Under the pieces are notes generated by a model. It did not search any database, had not been told where the DNA came from, and was given only the letters and a program-made list of their open reading frames with translations. From contig JANFOG010000020.1 of NCBI GenBank assembly GCA_024336345.1, forward strand, positions 1-64,000: a DNA stretch of 64,000 bases. Reading direction: 5' to 3'. Numbering within the stretch: the first letter of the stretch is position 1; each line of letters begins with the position of its first letter. The DNA is from Mariannaea sp. PMI_226 (lineage: Eukaryota; Ascomycota; Sordariomycetes; Hypocreales; Nectriaceae). Made by a program: the position numbers and the translations under genes. Below, piece by piece: positions 53,690-64,000 of the stretch.

Positions 53690-56504
53690 TTTTGAGAGTG
53701 ATCTCTAGCATGGGGCGAGGCATAAGGAAAAGTAGTTGAAAATTGAACAGCAAAGACGGTACACAGAATAAATAAACGAAATGGACATTCGTGGGATTAA
53801 ATTCTTGGGCATATTCCTAGAGACGGCAATTTGAAGCCGACGGCTATCCAATTTTGATAACGACAAGGCTACCACTCGTCCGTTCCCACAACGGTACCTA
53901 CATACAATACTATATTAGCTGGTACTGTAATAGGAGTCCCAACTCAGCCACAAGTTGCGGTGTGCACCAGACGTCACATACATACTCGCTTTTATGCTCA
54001 ACAGTACTGTAAACCCGAATCTACCTGCCAGCATATGTATTGTTGATATTGGACTCCCATATGTACATCCATCTTGGACGAGCTTTTCGTGATTCACATC
54101 GTAAATCTCGAAACTCCAAGGGCAGGCGTACAGTATGAGGCTACGACATCCCCGTGAAAAGGCATACATGTAATGTCACTAAGCTACTATAAGGCGTGTA
54201 TGCGGACGGCAACATGAAACGGACGGGGCCGATTCCGACAATAAGTATGCTAGAATCGATGCTTGTACAGTACATTACGGTATCAGGAGCCTTGTATACT
54301 TGCTCGCAGAAGCGGAATTGGCATTAGGAATGACCATCAGCGCAGGGAAACCGATTACTCGCTGTGATTTTGTGCTTATGGCAGTTTTATTGGACAAGCA
54401 GGCGACCTAGCTCTCGCGAAACTTATCACTAAGATAATCTTGCACGTATTCTCACCTGTCGGCTAGCTTAGACCATTTCCTTTCATGTACGGAATACATA
54501 ATTATTGAAGCGTGAATATGTTATTATGGGAATGAAGACGTGGTATTGATCCTTCGTTCCCGATCTCACTTGTCCTCTATATTTTCCCGCAGATTCTGTT
54601 TTGATTGCAAGCCGGTTCAGCAGCTTCACATGGGCACAAGGATTTCGAATGAAGATTTCCACATGGTTTGTAGTACCTACTAACTGTGGAAGTGGGCTGG
54701 CGTCATCATGTGGTACACCGAGTTGCAAAACGTGGAGCATGTCGAATGACAAACGAGTCAAGGGAATGTTTCGTGACAAAAAGTAGTTGGGTTATTCATA
54801 CAATTACTGTGTGTATGTACAGTATTTCTTGGATAATAGAAAATAATGCGCGCAACCATGCTTAACTTGCTGGTTATACTTCGTAATTCCCTTGATTCCA
54901 CTGTACCCGTAGCATTTGAGCTTTAGCCAAGCCCTCCCCATGCGCCGCGAATTCTTCTCGCAAGATGCATATCCTTCTGCATAATCGTGACTCGCTTTGC
55001 ATGAAGTGCGCAAAGATTAACGTCCTCGAATAAGTGAACGAGAAAGGCCTCGGCGGCTTCCTGGAGGGCTTGGATGGCTTGAGTTTGCCATTGCATGCTC
55101 TCACCCCGCGGGCGAAATTGAAGGGCAAGTTCTCGAACCTAGACCCACATTTAGACCATCGGGATTCTATCAATGCGCTTCATCGAACGTTTACTAACAA
55201 TACGGGAGAAAGGCATTTTGAGAAGCAACATGTCGGTACTTTTCTGGTATCGTCTGATCTCCTGTAGAGCTCTTGTACCAGGACGATATCGCCGCTTTGC
55301 CCGGATAGGCACGGGATCCCCCGCTGAATGCCACAGTTAACCAGTTTCTCAACAACACGACTTCTGGGTAGGACCGCTCACCTAGGGTGCCGTAGGTACG
55401 GGATAGGGAGGCGTGATTTGTGGATGCACGGCCCGAAGGTGGGCGCCGTTCGTTTGCCATCAAATTTCAGGTGCCGAGTAGAAGTAATAGATAGACCGTC
55501 TGTGTTAGAGCTTGCAATTATATCGAAGGAAAAATTCAATTGCCGATAGTAAGTACGGATCATAATCGAACCATATAACTTATACAATAGAATATAACTC
55601 ATAAATATAATGGGTTTTACGGTATTGTGTATGCATCTGGATAATACGCTGCAGAAAACGACCCCCCGCTATAACGAGCATTACAAGGTCCATATCAGGA
55701 CCTTCTGTAATCGGAGTATGAATATCTGTACACGGGACGCTAATTGATTAATAACGTAGCTCATAGAGAAACATCCACCCCACCTAGATTTGTGCCTAGG
55801 CTGTGTGCAGTGCACATCTTTAAGCTGCTTTTCTGGTAATATATCGTCTTTAGTAACATAGAGCATCGGCAAGTACATTTTATCTAAATCTTAGAAGGTA
55901 AGGTACAGAGTAATTCACATCAGATAGAAACTGACGTTATTGTGATGGACCCAGATTCCGGTTGTGCATGAAGAAAGGTGTGCATGTATTGTAGGTAGAA
56001 AAAAGCCCCTCATTCAGAGTGTAGGTATATTCGTAGATCTCTTGATTCCAGTAACATCCTCCCTTAGTATCGCTTCACATTATTTGATTCCTGAATCCTT
56101 TAACCAACATACATTGAACACGGCAAAAAAAGGAAAAGACATAATTAACAAGGTATTCCATCCTCGCCAAGACCTAGATACTGGGGTAAAGAGCGGGGCC
56201 AGTTCTGACAAGCTGTCCTGATCATCCTTCTGACCAACATATGATGGACGAAGGGCTTGAGCAGCAAGCAGGGGCGATATAACACAACTACAGAGGTCAA
56301 TTATGTTTTAAATATATGAACCGATACAGTATGGCGATGTTCATGATTGCCTTCTTCATCACTCACACGTTTTACGTAATGGGAGATCCACACGGTATTC
56401 CTATGAGCAAAGGGACTCTTCCAACAACATTTAATATTGCTCCACGGTGTGTGTGCGTTGGAGCTATTTTAGCAATACCAGCTTGTGGATGCTCACTAGG
56501 GGAA
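53690..56504. other. 2.8-kb region with no supported gene
   Basis: Several medium frames occur (54483-54779 minus; 54874-55463 on both strands). The minus-strand pieces at 54874-55463 have some coding look ([20 protein letters not shown] in one frame, then [20 protein letters not shown] in another), interrupted by frame changes. They may be a decayed gene I cannot name. Confidence 0.35.
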
Positions 56505-57053
56505 CTACGCAGTGGAGAACAGAAGAAGAATGTGAAGGATGGGATATAAAAACAACAGGCCATTCCAAGGAAGGGTCTGGCCTGCGGAAGAGCTCGCAGC
56601 CAGAGAACTGGTGGCGGGTGCTGTAGGTGACCATGGTGTTTGAAATACGCGTTGACTGGTCATATTGGAGACATTGGCAAATCTTGGGCTTGTTTGAGAT
56701 GAAATTTGCCAAGCGGCTGGTGTTGTAGGTGCACTAAAATCTGTCAGCTCTGTGGCCTAATGGGTAATCTAGATGACCAATAACCCGAGAGTAGTGATTG
56801 ATGTAGGCTGGACCTCTGGGTCTTGGGTAAGCTGAGGACAAGAGCATGAGAGAGTGTTGGGAACAGTTCCCTGTAGGATTGAACTATCTTCCGCGACAAT
56901 GTGTTGTGGATTGCTTAACATTACGGTATTAATGGTAGATGCGACAGTCACCAATGTTTCGGACTCAGACGAGCACATTTCTAATATATGCATGGGAAAT
57001 ATGGTCATGCTGAGGGCTCTGCCTTTTCTTTTGTATTTTCGCTGGTGTCTCAT
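56505..57053 (-). CDS. Possible GPI-anchored Ser/Thr-rich surface protein, 5' end unresolved
   Basis: On the minus strand a Thr/Ser-rich frame (TLVTVASTINTVMLSNPQ, TVPNTLSCSCPQLTQDPE) can be joined over a short 57-nt intron to ATELTDFSAPTTPAAW... This ends SSSAGQTLPWNGLLFLYPIL-HILLLFSTA before the stop at 56505. A small-residue site followed by a polar spacer and a C-terminal hydrophobic tail is the pattern of a GPI-anchor signal. I see no signal peptide at the nearest Met, so the true start must lie further upstream or the gene is broken. Confidence 0.35.
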
Positions 57054-57654
57054 ACCGGCAATTATTGGCTCTTGTTCGAAATTGAATGAGAGAGATACGA
57101 TTATGGATTAGGTGCCTACCGTGTGCGTATGTTTATTGGTCGAAGCCGTGGCTTACAGTATCCTAGCCCTATTTTCGGGTTTCCTTTTGCTTACTTTCTC
57201 TTCTTCCGATATTGAGTGTACAGTACAGCCGCCAGGGGCTTGTTGTTTCCATGCGTAATCTTAAGACTCGTGAACTCCACCTGCCTCCCAAGTCTATGTC
57301 TTCAATTCAACCATAGCTCGCTACTGCCATCGTGAGAGAATTACCACATCTCCCCTCGGTAAAAGCTTCCCTGTGGCAATACTAATAGTGTTATACTGGG
57401 CGCCTGGGGGGACGAATCTGAAGGCTACCACCAGCAACAGCAGCCTCTGGCTCATCTAGGTCCTAACAGAGGCAAAACTTGTGGAGAAGTTGACAGCTTG
57501 TTGCTGCTTGCTTCGAACACTAGCGCAGTCTCTTGGTAGCCCTGACAAGTCTTTACCTAAGGAAAAGAAACGCAATGCACTTATCTGACACATAGCATCA
57601 ATTTGCCAATTCAATGTCACGTTTAGCTCAGGCTATAATAGCAAAGATACTACG
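57054..57654. other. Intergenic, no gene seen
   Basis: Contains a TGTACAGTACAG motif near 57216 and no open frame of note. Confidence 0.35.
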
Positions 57655-57858
57655 TGTCATATAGAATAGAGTCAACTTCAAGGCATAGAAGGTCTTGATT
57701 TTCAGCTATGGAAAAGTCCTATAGCAGGCTATTTATCTTCTATGGATAGGGCAGTCTATAGGGGCTTGACCCCTATAAGGTCTCACTGTTCCTGTTGTTA
57801 TAGGTTGTGTTTTACTTACACAGTCATAGCTGCCGGCGATCTCTTCACCGCACAGCAG
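57655..57858 (-). repeat. Dispersed repeat family R2, copy C (inverted)
   Basis: Reverse complement of copy B at 34630-34840 over its whole length, with shared blocks GTGAGACCTTATAGGGGTCA, AGAAGATAAATAGCCTGCTA and AAAATCAAGACCTTCTATGC. It lies about 23 kb from copy B, in opposite orientation. Confidence 0.65.
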
Positions 57859-58000
57859 CTTTGGTGTTGACCGCTATTTGACACTACGATTACCGTAGGC
57901 TCTATGAGTATACATGTAGTTCTGTCTAGGCTAACTATAGGATATGTATTCCGCAACAGCACTGAGGCATAGGTATGAAAATAGCAGCTTAAAGTAGTAT

Positions 58001-59023
58001 CTAGTTTCTCATTTGAATCCAGTCCCCATTGTCTTGCGGGATGGTTAAATAGCGCAAGCAGCCAATATCGGTGTAGCCGCCATACCTGCCTATCGCACGA
58101 GTTAGCTTCATTAGTTCAAGCACATCCGGTATTTCGATCACGTTACAAGTATTTCCAATCTCTCGAAGCGCAGAATTGCACTTTTCGTGGCCAGTGATTT
58201 GTATACTATCATTGTCTTGACATCCTGCGATCCAACTAATCACAAACTGCTGACTATAGGGCGTTGCATCAAGCCAATATGTTCTCCATACCCAGGGGCT
58301 ACTGTCAGAGAGGGTGGTAGATGATTGGGTACCGCAAAACCGAATCGAATTGTCATCCCTCAGTGTCTGTTTCAATAAGCTGAATTCGGTCCCCTCTGAA
58401 AAGCATGTCATGGTAGGCTGTGATGTAAGGGATTGCCCACTCGCAGTTCTTGCATCTCTGAGCTCGACTGTTGTGGTTGGTGTTGTTGTTGTACGAGTGG
58501 AGACGTCTATATCAGTATCAAGGTTCGTCTCCGATTTAGCAGTAGTCGCTGCTGCTAAGTCTACAGCCGCAACCGTCTCCGTCGTCTGCTTTGTGGCTTG
58601 ACGACTAGTGGCGGTTCTATCCTGAGAAGATAGGTCTGGGGTGCTAGGTTGTGTATTCGATCTGCCTCGCGTCACGATGCTAGTATGCAGCGTTGTCCCG
58701 GTGCTCTCCGCGCCTTTATCATCCACCACTGGGGCGCTTGCTACACCTGTGGATTGTGCGTTTAGTACGAGATAAGGTGGGCAGTCATCAGACCAATCAA
58801 ACGGAAATACTGCGCTGCTGTAAGGAATGGTATACGTTCGACCTGAGGCAGTGGCTTCTATGTCAATGCCTTGGTTTAAGTCTTCGACCTCAGAATAATG
58901 TGCTTTAATCTCTCTAACCGCTACGTTCATCGGTTGGCCAGGCTCTGGGATCCACAGGCCGTATGTCTTCGTACATATGCATCTAGCAAGGGATATTTGT
59001 AATAGAAATACGACCAACTTCAT
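58001..59023 (-). CDS. Secreted protein with Thr/Ser-rich linker, 340 aa, unknown function
   Basis: An intronless frame. The N-terminus MKLVVFLLQISLARCICTKT is a short signal peptide candidate. Residues 20-95 form a small N-terminal domain (YGLWIPEPGQPMNVAVREIK...DDCPPYL). Residues 100-205 are Ser/Thr-rich and probably O-glycosylated (TTTVELRD, STRTTTTPTTT). The C-terminal ~135 residues are a Cys-containing domain (TCFSEGTEF, RFCGTQSS, SWIAGCQDNDSIQITGHEKC, REIGNTC, GCLRYL). I do not recognise the domain; the layout resembles fungal secreted or effector-type proteins, where the C-terminal part may bind carbohydrate. Confidence 0.6.
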   Translation of the reverse strand: MKLVVFLLQISLARCICTKTYGLWIPEPGQPMNVAVREIKAHYSEVEDLNQGIDIEATASGRTYTIPYSSAVFPFDWSDDCPPYLVLNAQSTGVASAPVVDDKGAESTGTTLHTSIVTRGRSNTQPSTPDLSSQDRTATSRQATKQTTETVAAVDLAAATTAKSETNLDTDIDVSTRTTTTPTTTVELRDARTASGQSLTSQPTMTCFSEGTEFSLLKQTLRDDNSIRFCGTQSSTTLSDSSPWVWRTYWLDATPYSQQFVISWIAGCQDNDSIQITGHEKCNSALREIGNTCNVIEIPDVLELMKLTRAIGRYGGYTDIGCLRYLTIPQDNGDWIQMRN

Positions 59024-59502
59024 TTTTCATTGCTGGTTTCACATCTATTGTGGCCCAGGGATGACCATTTTATATGTAAAGCTATTCTTTAGGAGCAGTA
59101 AATGCTCTCGAGAGTTATACCTCATCAATAAATGAACTAAGCACTAGACTGACAGTAACAATACTGCTTCAGAATAATACTTCTAGGCGGATTGATAAAT
59201 CCACCAGTCAAAAACGACACAGATGGCCTCTTCTGGACATTCTCGAAGGCCAATGTCCTAAACCTAACTAATGCCATCTGTATAAATGGAACGTACTTAG
59301 AAACGTCATTTTTACAAACCATAGCTCATAATGATCAATCTCCCAAGGATCGGACTCTCAATTGCCTTGCATGCCATACCTACCATCTTAGTTATCTATT
59401 TCTCAAGTAGAATATTGGCTAATCCAGCAAATCACCAAGAAGGAATCATCAAGCTCAATGTAGGACATGACATCTTGTACTACTGAATCATACTGATCTG
59501 GG
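59024..59502. other. Divergent intergenic region
   Basis: Upstream region of both the secreted-protein gene (minus) and the membrane-protein gene (plus). No distinct motif recognised. Confidence 0.35.
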
Positions 59503-60153
59503 TTGAAGTTTAATCTCAGCTTGCTTGGCCGAGACTTTCCCCAACCCGTTGAATCGTTCAAGTCCCAGGTTACGAACATCAGGGACCAAGCATCTGACCC
59601 AGTCAAAGATATTCAGGCCAAAGCCACGACCCTTGGACATGCCGTTAGCAGTGCAGTCGCAGCTGGCGAAAGCCTAGTCAACCAAAAGATCATGACGAGT
59701 TATAGCATTGGGACTAAGTATACCTGTGTGGAGCGTAACCAACACTCGGATTGTAAATCCCTTCCTTTGAGCGGACCTGACGGGCTGTCGACCCTCACTT
59801 CTGTTTCACCTTCAGTAAAGTCATTAAGCCAGTGGATTCTGGCAGCGCCATCTCTGGAAACACTTCTAGCCCTTGGTCTCGGCTTTATTCTACTTTCTTC
59901 TATTTCCTATGCAGGCAAGTTTGTTTTTCCACCGATCCGCTTTGCGGTGCCTATCCTTAGTCTCGCTGGACTGGGTTGCTTTATCGCATTTGCCGTGTTC
60001 ACATTTGTCATTGTAGCAGTGGGATATGGAGTGAAAGAAAGCTTGGGAGGCTCGTTGAAGCGAGGGTATGTATTTGTAGGAGCTATAGGAAATCTGACTT
60101 GCTCCGCGCTCCATGCCATAATTACAATAATATGTTTGGTAGTAGGTATATAG
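59503..60153 (+). CDS. Small three-helix membrane protein, start uncertain
   Basis: The frame begins at a TTG at 59503; the first in-frame ATG is at 59692. The segment before it (GRDFPQPVESFKSQVTNIRD, DPVKDIQAKATTLGHAVSSA) still looks coding and amphipathic. A spliced 5' exon is therefore likely. Three hydrophobic helices follow: LETLLALGLGFILLSSISYA, FAVPILSLAGLGCFIAFAVF and AIGNLTCSALHAIITIICLV. An extracellular-looking loop holds two Cys. No family is recognised. Confidence 0.45.
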   Translation: MKFNLSLLGRDFPQPVESFKSQVTNIRDQASDPVKDIQAKATTLGHAVSSAVAAGESLVNQKIMTSYSIGTKYTCVERNQHSDCKSLPLSGPDGLSTLTSVSPSVKSLSQWILAAPSLETLLALGLGFILLSSISYAGKFVFPPIRFAVPILSLAGLGCFIAFAVFTFVIVAVGYGVKESLGGSLKRGYVFVGAIGNLTCSALHAIITIICLVVGI

Positions 60154-61443
60154 CAGCACGGGTACTTGGAGTAGCATAGTTACATTTAATCTACTTATAA
60201 GTAAACTTAGGGTTTTATCTTGATGTAACTTGTTTTGCCTATTTCTTGGATAAGATCAACCTGAGCGGCAGACCTCTTACACCTGCTGCCAAGATCCGGT
60301 GCAATAAGTTAGCAAACTAATGGCCACTAGGAACTACCTAGGTGTCAAGTAAGATAAGTCCTTTTACGAGCAAAACGAACAAATTACTAAACAATCACTT
60401 CGTCAGCAGAGCATCCAAAATCCCTAAACTCAAGCATTCTCACTCTATTTCCCCAACTAGGGATCCCACTTTCTTCATAGTGCCAAGCACTTGAACACAC
60501 ACATCCCATTCAGATGCACCTTTCTTGATAGTTAATTAACTCTTGAGCAAGACGCTCCCGCTCCTTATTTGCCGCCTCCAAGTGCCTCAAATACCCACTA
60601 CTTTTCCTTTACGTCGGCATTGATATTCTCTGCATTGTCTTAGTCAAAGGATTGCAAAATCTATGTCTATCTTCATGGCATAGTTCGCTGAGAGTTACTT
60701 TTCAATGTTCGTGACATGGTGAAGAAGAGCACCCAGTTCATTGAACTGCTGTTGGAATCCGTATGGGGTGCTGAGTGCAGTTGATGAAAACTTATATTCT
60801 AGATGAAGGCCCTATTTTATATTTTAGTAAAGCCTAAGTCCTGCAAGCTCGCCACCGTTTAGGACATTGGAGTTTGTGACATGAACATTAGGGTCATGAA
60901 AACTAGGGGGAAAGGTTAATCCTTCCAACGATCGATCAATCAATCAATGAACAATGACACAGACATCAACATAAAAGAAATACGGACCCATTCAATACCT
61001 TCGTTGATTACCTCTAATATGATCTATTTTCCATAATTCTTGCCTCCCACGATCGCGTAGTCCCGGACCGTTATTTCCGGGATTACGGATCTAACATCAC
61101 AATCATTCTCATACGTAGGCTGCCGGCATCATGTGATTTTCAATGAACCTCTTATAGTAATGCTTGGACTAAGAAGACCTTGAGCCAACACATCACGGAT
61201 GCCCTCCTTTAACTGCATGAGCTCAAAAGCATTAGAATACGTAGGAGGAGAAGGAAGAGAAGAGACATAAATCTAATTTATGAGTTGATCAATTCAACAA
61301 TTAACAGAGCGCTTGGGAAGCTACAAAAAACAGGTAAAATAACCTGGGTCTTTGATACCCAGGATGCTCACAAATAACTAGTATATTATAGTGAGCGATG
61401 GTTTTAGCACGGGCTCTACGAATCATCCACGGATCACGTATGT
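60154..61443. other. 1.3-kb convergent intergenic region with LTR-like copy 5
   Basis: No gene is supported. The LTR-like copy at 60750 is listed separately. Confidence 0.4.
60750..60929 (-). mobile_element. LTR-like solo repeat, copy 5 (180 bp)
   Basis: It is bounded by TGTTGG and CCAAC, reverse-oriented relative to copies 1-3. Shared blocks include GGATTAACCTTTCCCCCT, AAATATAAAATAGGGCCTTC and CATCAACTGCACTCAGCACC. Confidence 0.6.
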
Positions 61444-64000
61444 CTATCGAAGCCTTTGTCGCTTGACATCTAAGCGCATGTATCCGCTAGATATTTTTCT
61501 CTTCCGATGATCGTTGGTGCCAAACCAAGCGTCAAGCCCTTGCATCCGAATCAACCATTCAAGGGTAAAGGGTGATCCACTAATATGGCAGCAATCACCT
61601 TCGCTTTCTAATAATGTGATGTCAAAGCTGTCTTTTAAGTTGGGAACTGTAAATCGAACTTGTTGATCAAAATTCTTACCAACGTCCTCGGCCGTGAATT
61701 CGTATTTCCGATTGCCTATCTGAAATACCGCCGATGTGTCGTGGAGCTGACGTATGAATTCTCTGTACTCAGTAGTTCCCGCACGTAGCCTACATTTAAT
61801 GTATCCTACGCAGGTGAAGCAACTATTCGTGAATTGAGGTGGATGGGTCCCATCAAGCTCGAAAAAAAAAAGCTCCGCTCTAAGACATTGGGCTAAGTGA
61901 CGGAGGCTGAATGAACCCTTTGCCACATCATGGGCTAATCTCCCCACTTCATCCATATCTTCCACCGCATCTAGAGGCGGTTCTGTCTTCCCGAAATCGA
62001 CATTAAACCTAAAGTATTGCGTCCGGCTGCTGGATTCGCGGTGCCCCAGAAGCTCATTCCAAGCGACCTGTGAATTGACCTGCCTCCAAAGAGCTCGCGA
62101 GAGCCTGAATGGAAATTTACCTACCCACCAACTCTGCTTTGCTGTTGTTTCATCTTCACCAGATAACGACGACCCCGTACCAAGGGAAAGAACGAGGCTC
62201 GGTTCTGGAGCATTCGGATACAAGGCGGCAACTTCACGCAGCGCAATTGATGTAGGGTTATTGTAAGCAAGCCCACCATCTTGAAAGGCTCCCAAATTAC
62301 CAATATCTCGTGATTTGAAATAGCTGCCTCACAATTAGTCGGGTTTTTTTTCCCTTACATTTTGGCTAAGACTTACAATGGAGCTGCTGTAGCGCAACGA
62401 AGGCTGTCGCGTGTCAGTATGCCAACCTCCCCTGGAAAAAGCAACTTACATTTCCCATAGCATGACTCGGTCATGACCAGCATCAGGAAGGAGGATGTCG
62501 TAGTCTACCTAACAATCAGCATGGGGAGAGACAATGGTTCATGAGCTTTGATCACCTCGGTGGCTGGGTCGATCTCCAACTCCATTGTAATTGGTGGCGA
62601 TGATGGCTTTGCCATTGTGTGCTTTCGTTAGTGTTACACCAACCTGTGTTCCCATCTCCGTAGCAGATGAGCAATCTGTTAAAGTTCTTTCCAAGCCACA
62701 AGTTTCTCGAAGAAGCGTTTCCAACTCATTTGCAGAGTATTTGCCATCTACGATCACAATGTAGAGAAAGTAAAAGAATCGAGCTATGTCTGATATGACA
62801 GGAACTTTGGAGAAGATTCGCAATAGCATAGGGATCCGGTCCTGGAAGCATCTCTCAGCGAAGGATTTAAAATAGCACATGCATTCTTCCACGGTCCAGC
62901 CTAGGATATCAAGGCTGATTACACTCAAAGCACCTTGCGATATTGTTCAGTATGGGTTCTCAAAAGCACGAAAATGATTGAGTTACCGGAACTAGTACCA
63001 AATTTAACATCAAAATGTCGCTGGACTTGGTAGTTTGGGATGTCAATTTCATCCTGTATTGCCTTGAGGAACGCGATTGGAGCAGAGCCACGTATACCGC
63101 CACCATCAATACTCAATACTCGGATCCTTGTGGTTTCCGGAACTAGTCTGATCAAAACGTTTTGTGTTAACGATGTACAAATTTGGCAAGCATTTAGCTG
63201 AACCACCCAGGGATCGTGATCGCTCAGGCGGTGAAATGCCTTCACACAGTTTTGACAGATCGAATGTCCGCACTGTAGAGTGTACTGAGGTTCTCGCCTA
63301 ATGCAGCACAGGCACGTTTTATTTGAGAGGGTTTTCGACATGAAATAGCGAAATTGCGCAAGTTGTAGTCGATGCCAATCCACGACGGAAGACCCCAACA
63401 ACTGAACCTGGGCATATTGTGAAACCATGCTGTCGTTTATCAACTTTACTATCTCGGTTGGGAGGAATGAGCCGCCGTCAACGTGGATAGAATCCCCACT
63501 TGCTTTCAAACAAGCTTCCGAGTATAATGCATTGAATACATCGCATGGCCTAAAAGCTATTTTATCGAATGTCAGCCATGTCAGAAGAGCGTTTAACTCA
63601 CTTACAATGCATTCCAGGTGGGTAATGATCTAGTAATAGACTCGAAGCAATTAGCGGAATAGCGATTTGTTTCAACGTCGCTAAGGACTGAAACTGATTC
63701 AAGAAAGTTGTTAAATGCATTGGTAGGTCTGAAGCTATTCCTCGATCTAATCGAGACAACTTAATGAAGTCGACGGGCGTGTTTGTGACATGTACCGCAA
63801 GAGATGCACCCTGATGAAGGAACGCAGCCAAGTGTTGAATCGAGAAGAGGTATCCTGACTGTCGCCGGATTTGCCTACTGACTTCTAAGGATTTTAAAAT
63901 CTCATGCCTTACTACGTCCCAGCAGCGTATTCGGCAGCGTTTCTTACGCCTGCTCTTTTTAGACGATTGGGTTGGGACCCCCAGGATGGAAATACTTTGG
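61444..64000 (-). CDS. RING-patatin-like phospholipase, 5' end beyond the window
   Basis: The visible exons are 64000(open)-63606, 63556-62987, 62933-62556, 62504-62450, 62403-62377 and 62323-61444, with introns of 46-53 nt and consistent phases. The fragment starts open with a basic stretch (QSSKKSRRKKRCRIRCWDVV) and a helical region. A RING-like cluster follows (CLCCIRREPQYTLQCGHSIC, CVKAF..., CQIC), and then patatin: VLSIDGGGIRGSAPIAFLKA (oxyanion GGGxRG), KFGTSSG-GA (GxSxG nucleophile) and FQDGGLAYNNP (catalytic Asp). Splicing exactly restores the GTSSGGALSV and APFYFKSRDIG segments. Both catalytic residues are present. A C-terminal ~150-residue domain is unrecognised. Fungal patatin proteins act on phospholipids, some in heterokaryon incompatibility or cell death, and are known Starship cargo. 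Confidence 0.88.

Noticed and set aside
54483..54779. 98-codon minus-strand frame
   Set aside because: No recognisable domain; overlapping plus-strand frame equally weak.
56316..56549. Small secreted Cys-containing peptide on the plus strand
   Set aside because: The opposite strand carries a more coherent frame with a GPI-type tail, so this one is probably its shadow.
1..64000. CRISPR arrays, rRNA or tRNA genes
   Set aside because: No regularly spaced identical repeats, rRNA motifs or convincing tRNA cloverleaf with A and B boxes were seen, and the organism is a fungus.

Overview
This window looks like nuclear DNA of a filamentous ascomycete (Pezizomycotina; Eurotiomycetes is my guess from gene flavour, not proof). 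The evidence is short introns of about 46-100 nt with GT...AG ends and CTAAC/CTAAT-like branch sites, fungal-only gene families (PTH11-like receptor, DUF3723, MCT-type MFS transporter, secreted GH16), and an AT-saturated block typical of repeat-induced point mutation (RIP). I rebuilt exon structures by eye from splice sites and reading phase, so coordinates of spliced genes are start-to-stop spans with introns named in the text.

Layout. (a) 1-3150 is an extremely AT-rich block without genes, carrying a 21-bp minisatellite. (b) 3151-11070 is a transposon graveyard. An unrecognised multi-part ORF (3655-7305) is split by an internally deleted hAT element with a perfect 8-bp target duplication. 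It ends at an LTR-like repeat, and a near-complete Ginger-like DNA transposon with retroviral-type integrase, terminal inverted repeats and a TATA duplication follows. (c) 11070-25800 is a mixed stretch: a 655-aa protein with two copies of a fungal domain, a 226-aa hypothetical, OrsD-like and Fot1/pogo-like remnants, an intact MFS transporter and a secreted GH16 glucanase. (d) 25800-64000 is an accessory island dominated by genes without obvious metabolic roles: a DUF3723 protein, two pseudokinases, an HP1-like protein with one chromodomain and two chromo shadow domains, a small RING protein, coiled-coil proteins, a C2H2 factor, an Ulp1-like protease that has lost its catalytic Cys and His, an F-box/LRR protein, a PTH11-like receptor, secreted and membrane proteins, and a RING-patatin phospholipase running off the right edge.

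Taken together, DUF3723 plus a patatin-like phospholipase are two of the recurrent cargo families of giant Starship transposons of Pezizomycotina. I see no DUF3435 tyrosine-recombinase captain in the window, so Starship membership is a hypothesis. The other island genes (chromatin reader, RING, F-box, dead SUMO-type protease, dead kinases) suggest a set of chromatin, ubiquitin and signalling decoy proteins travelling together. Dispersed short repeats (five LTR-like copies, three TA-flanked MITEs, three copies of a ~230-bp repeat, and a 140-bp inverted pair 15 kb apart) run through the island.
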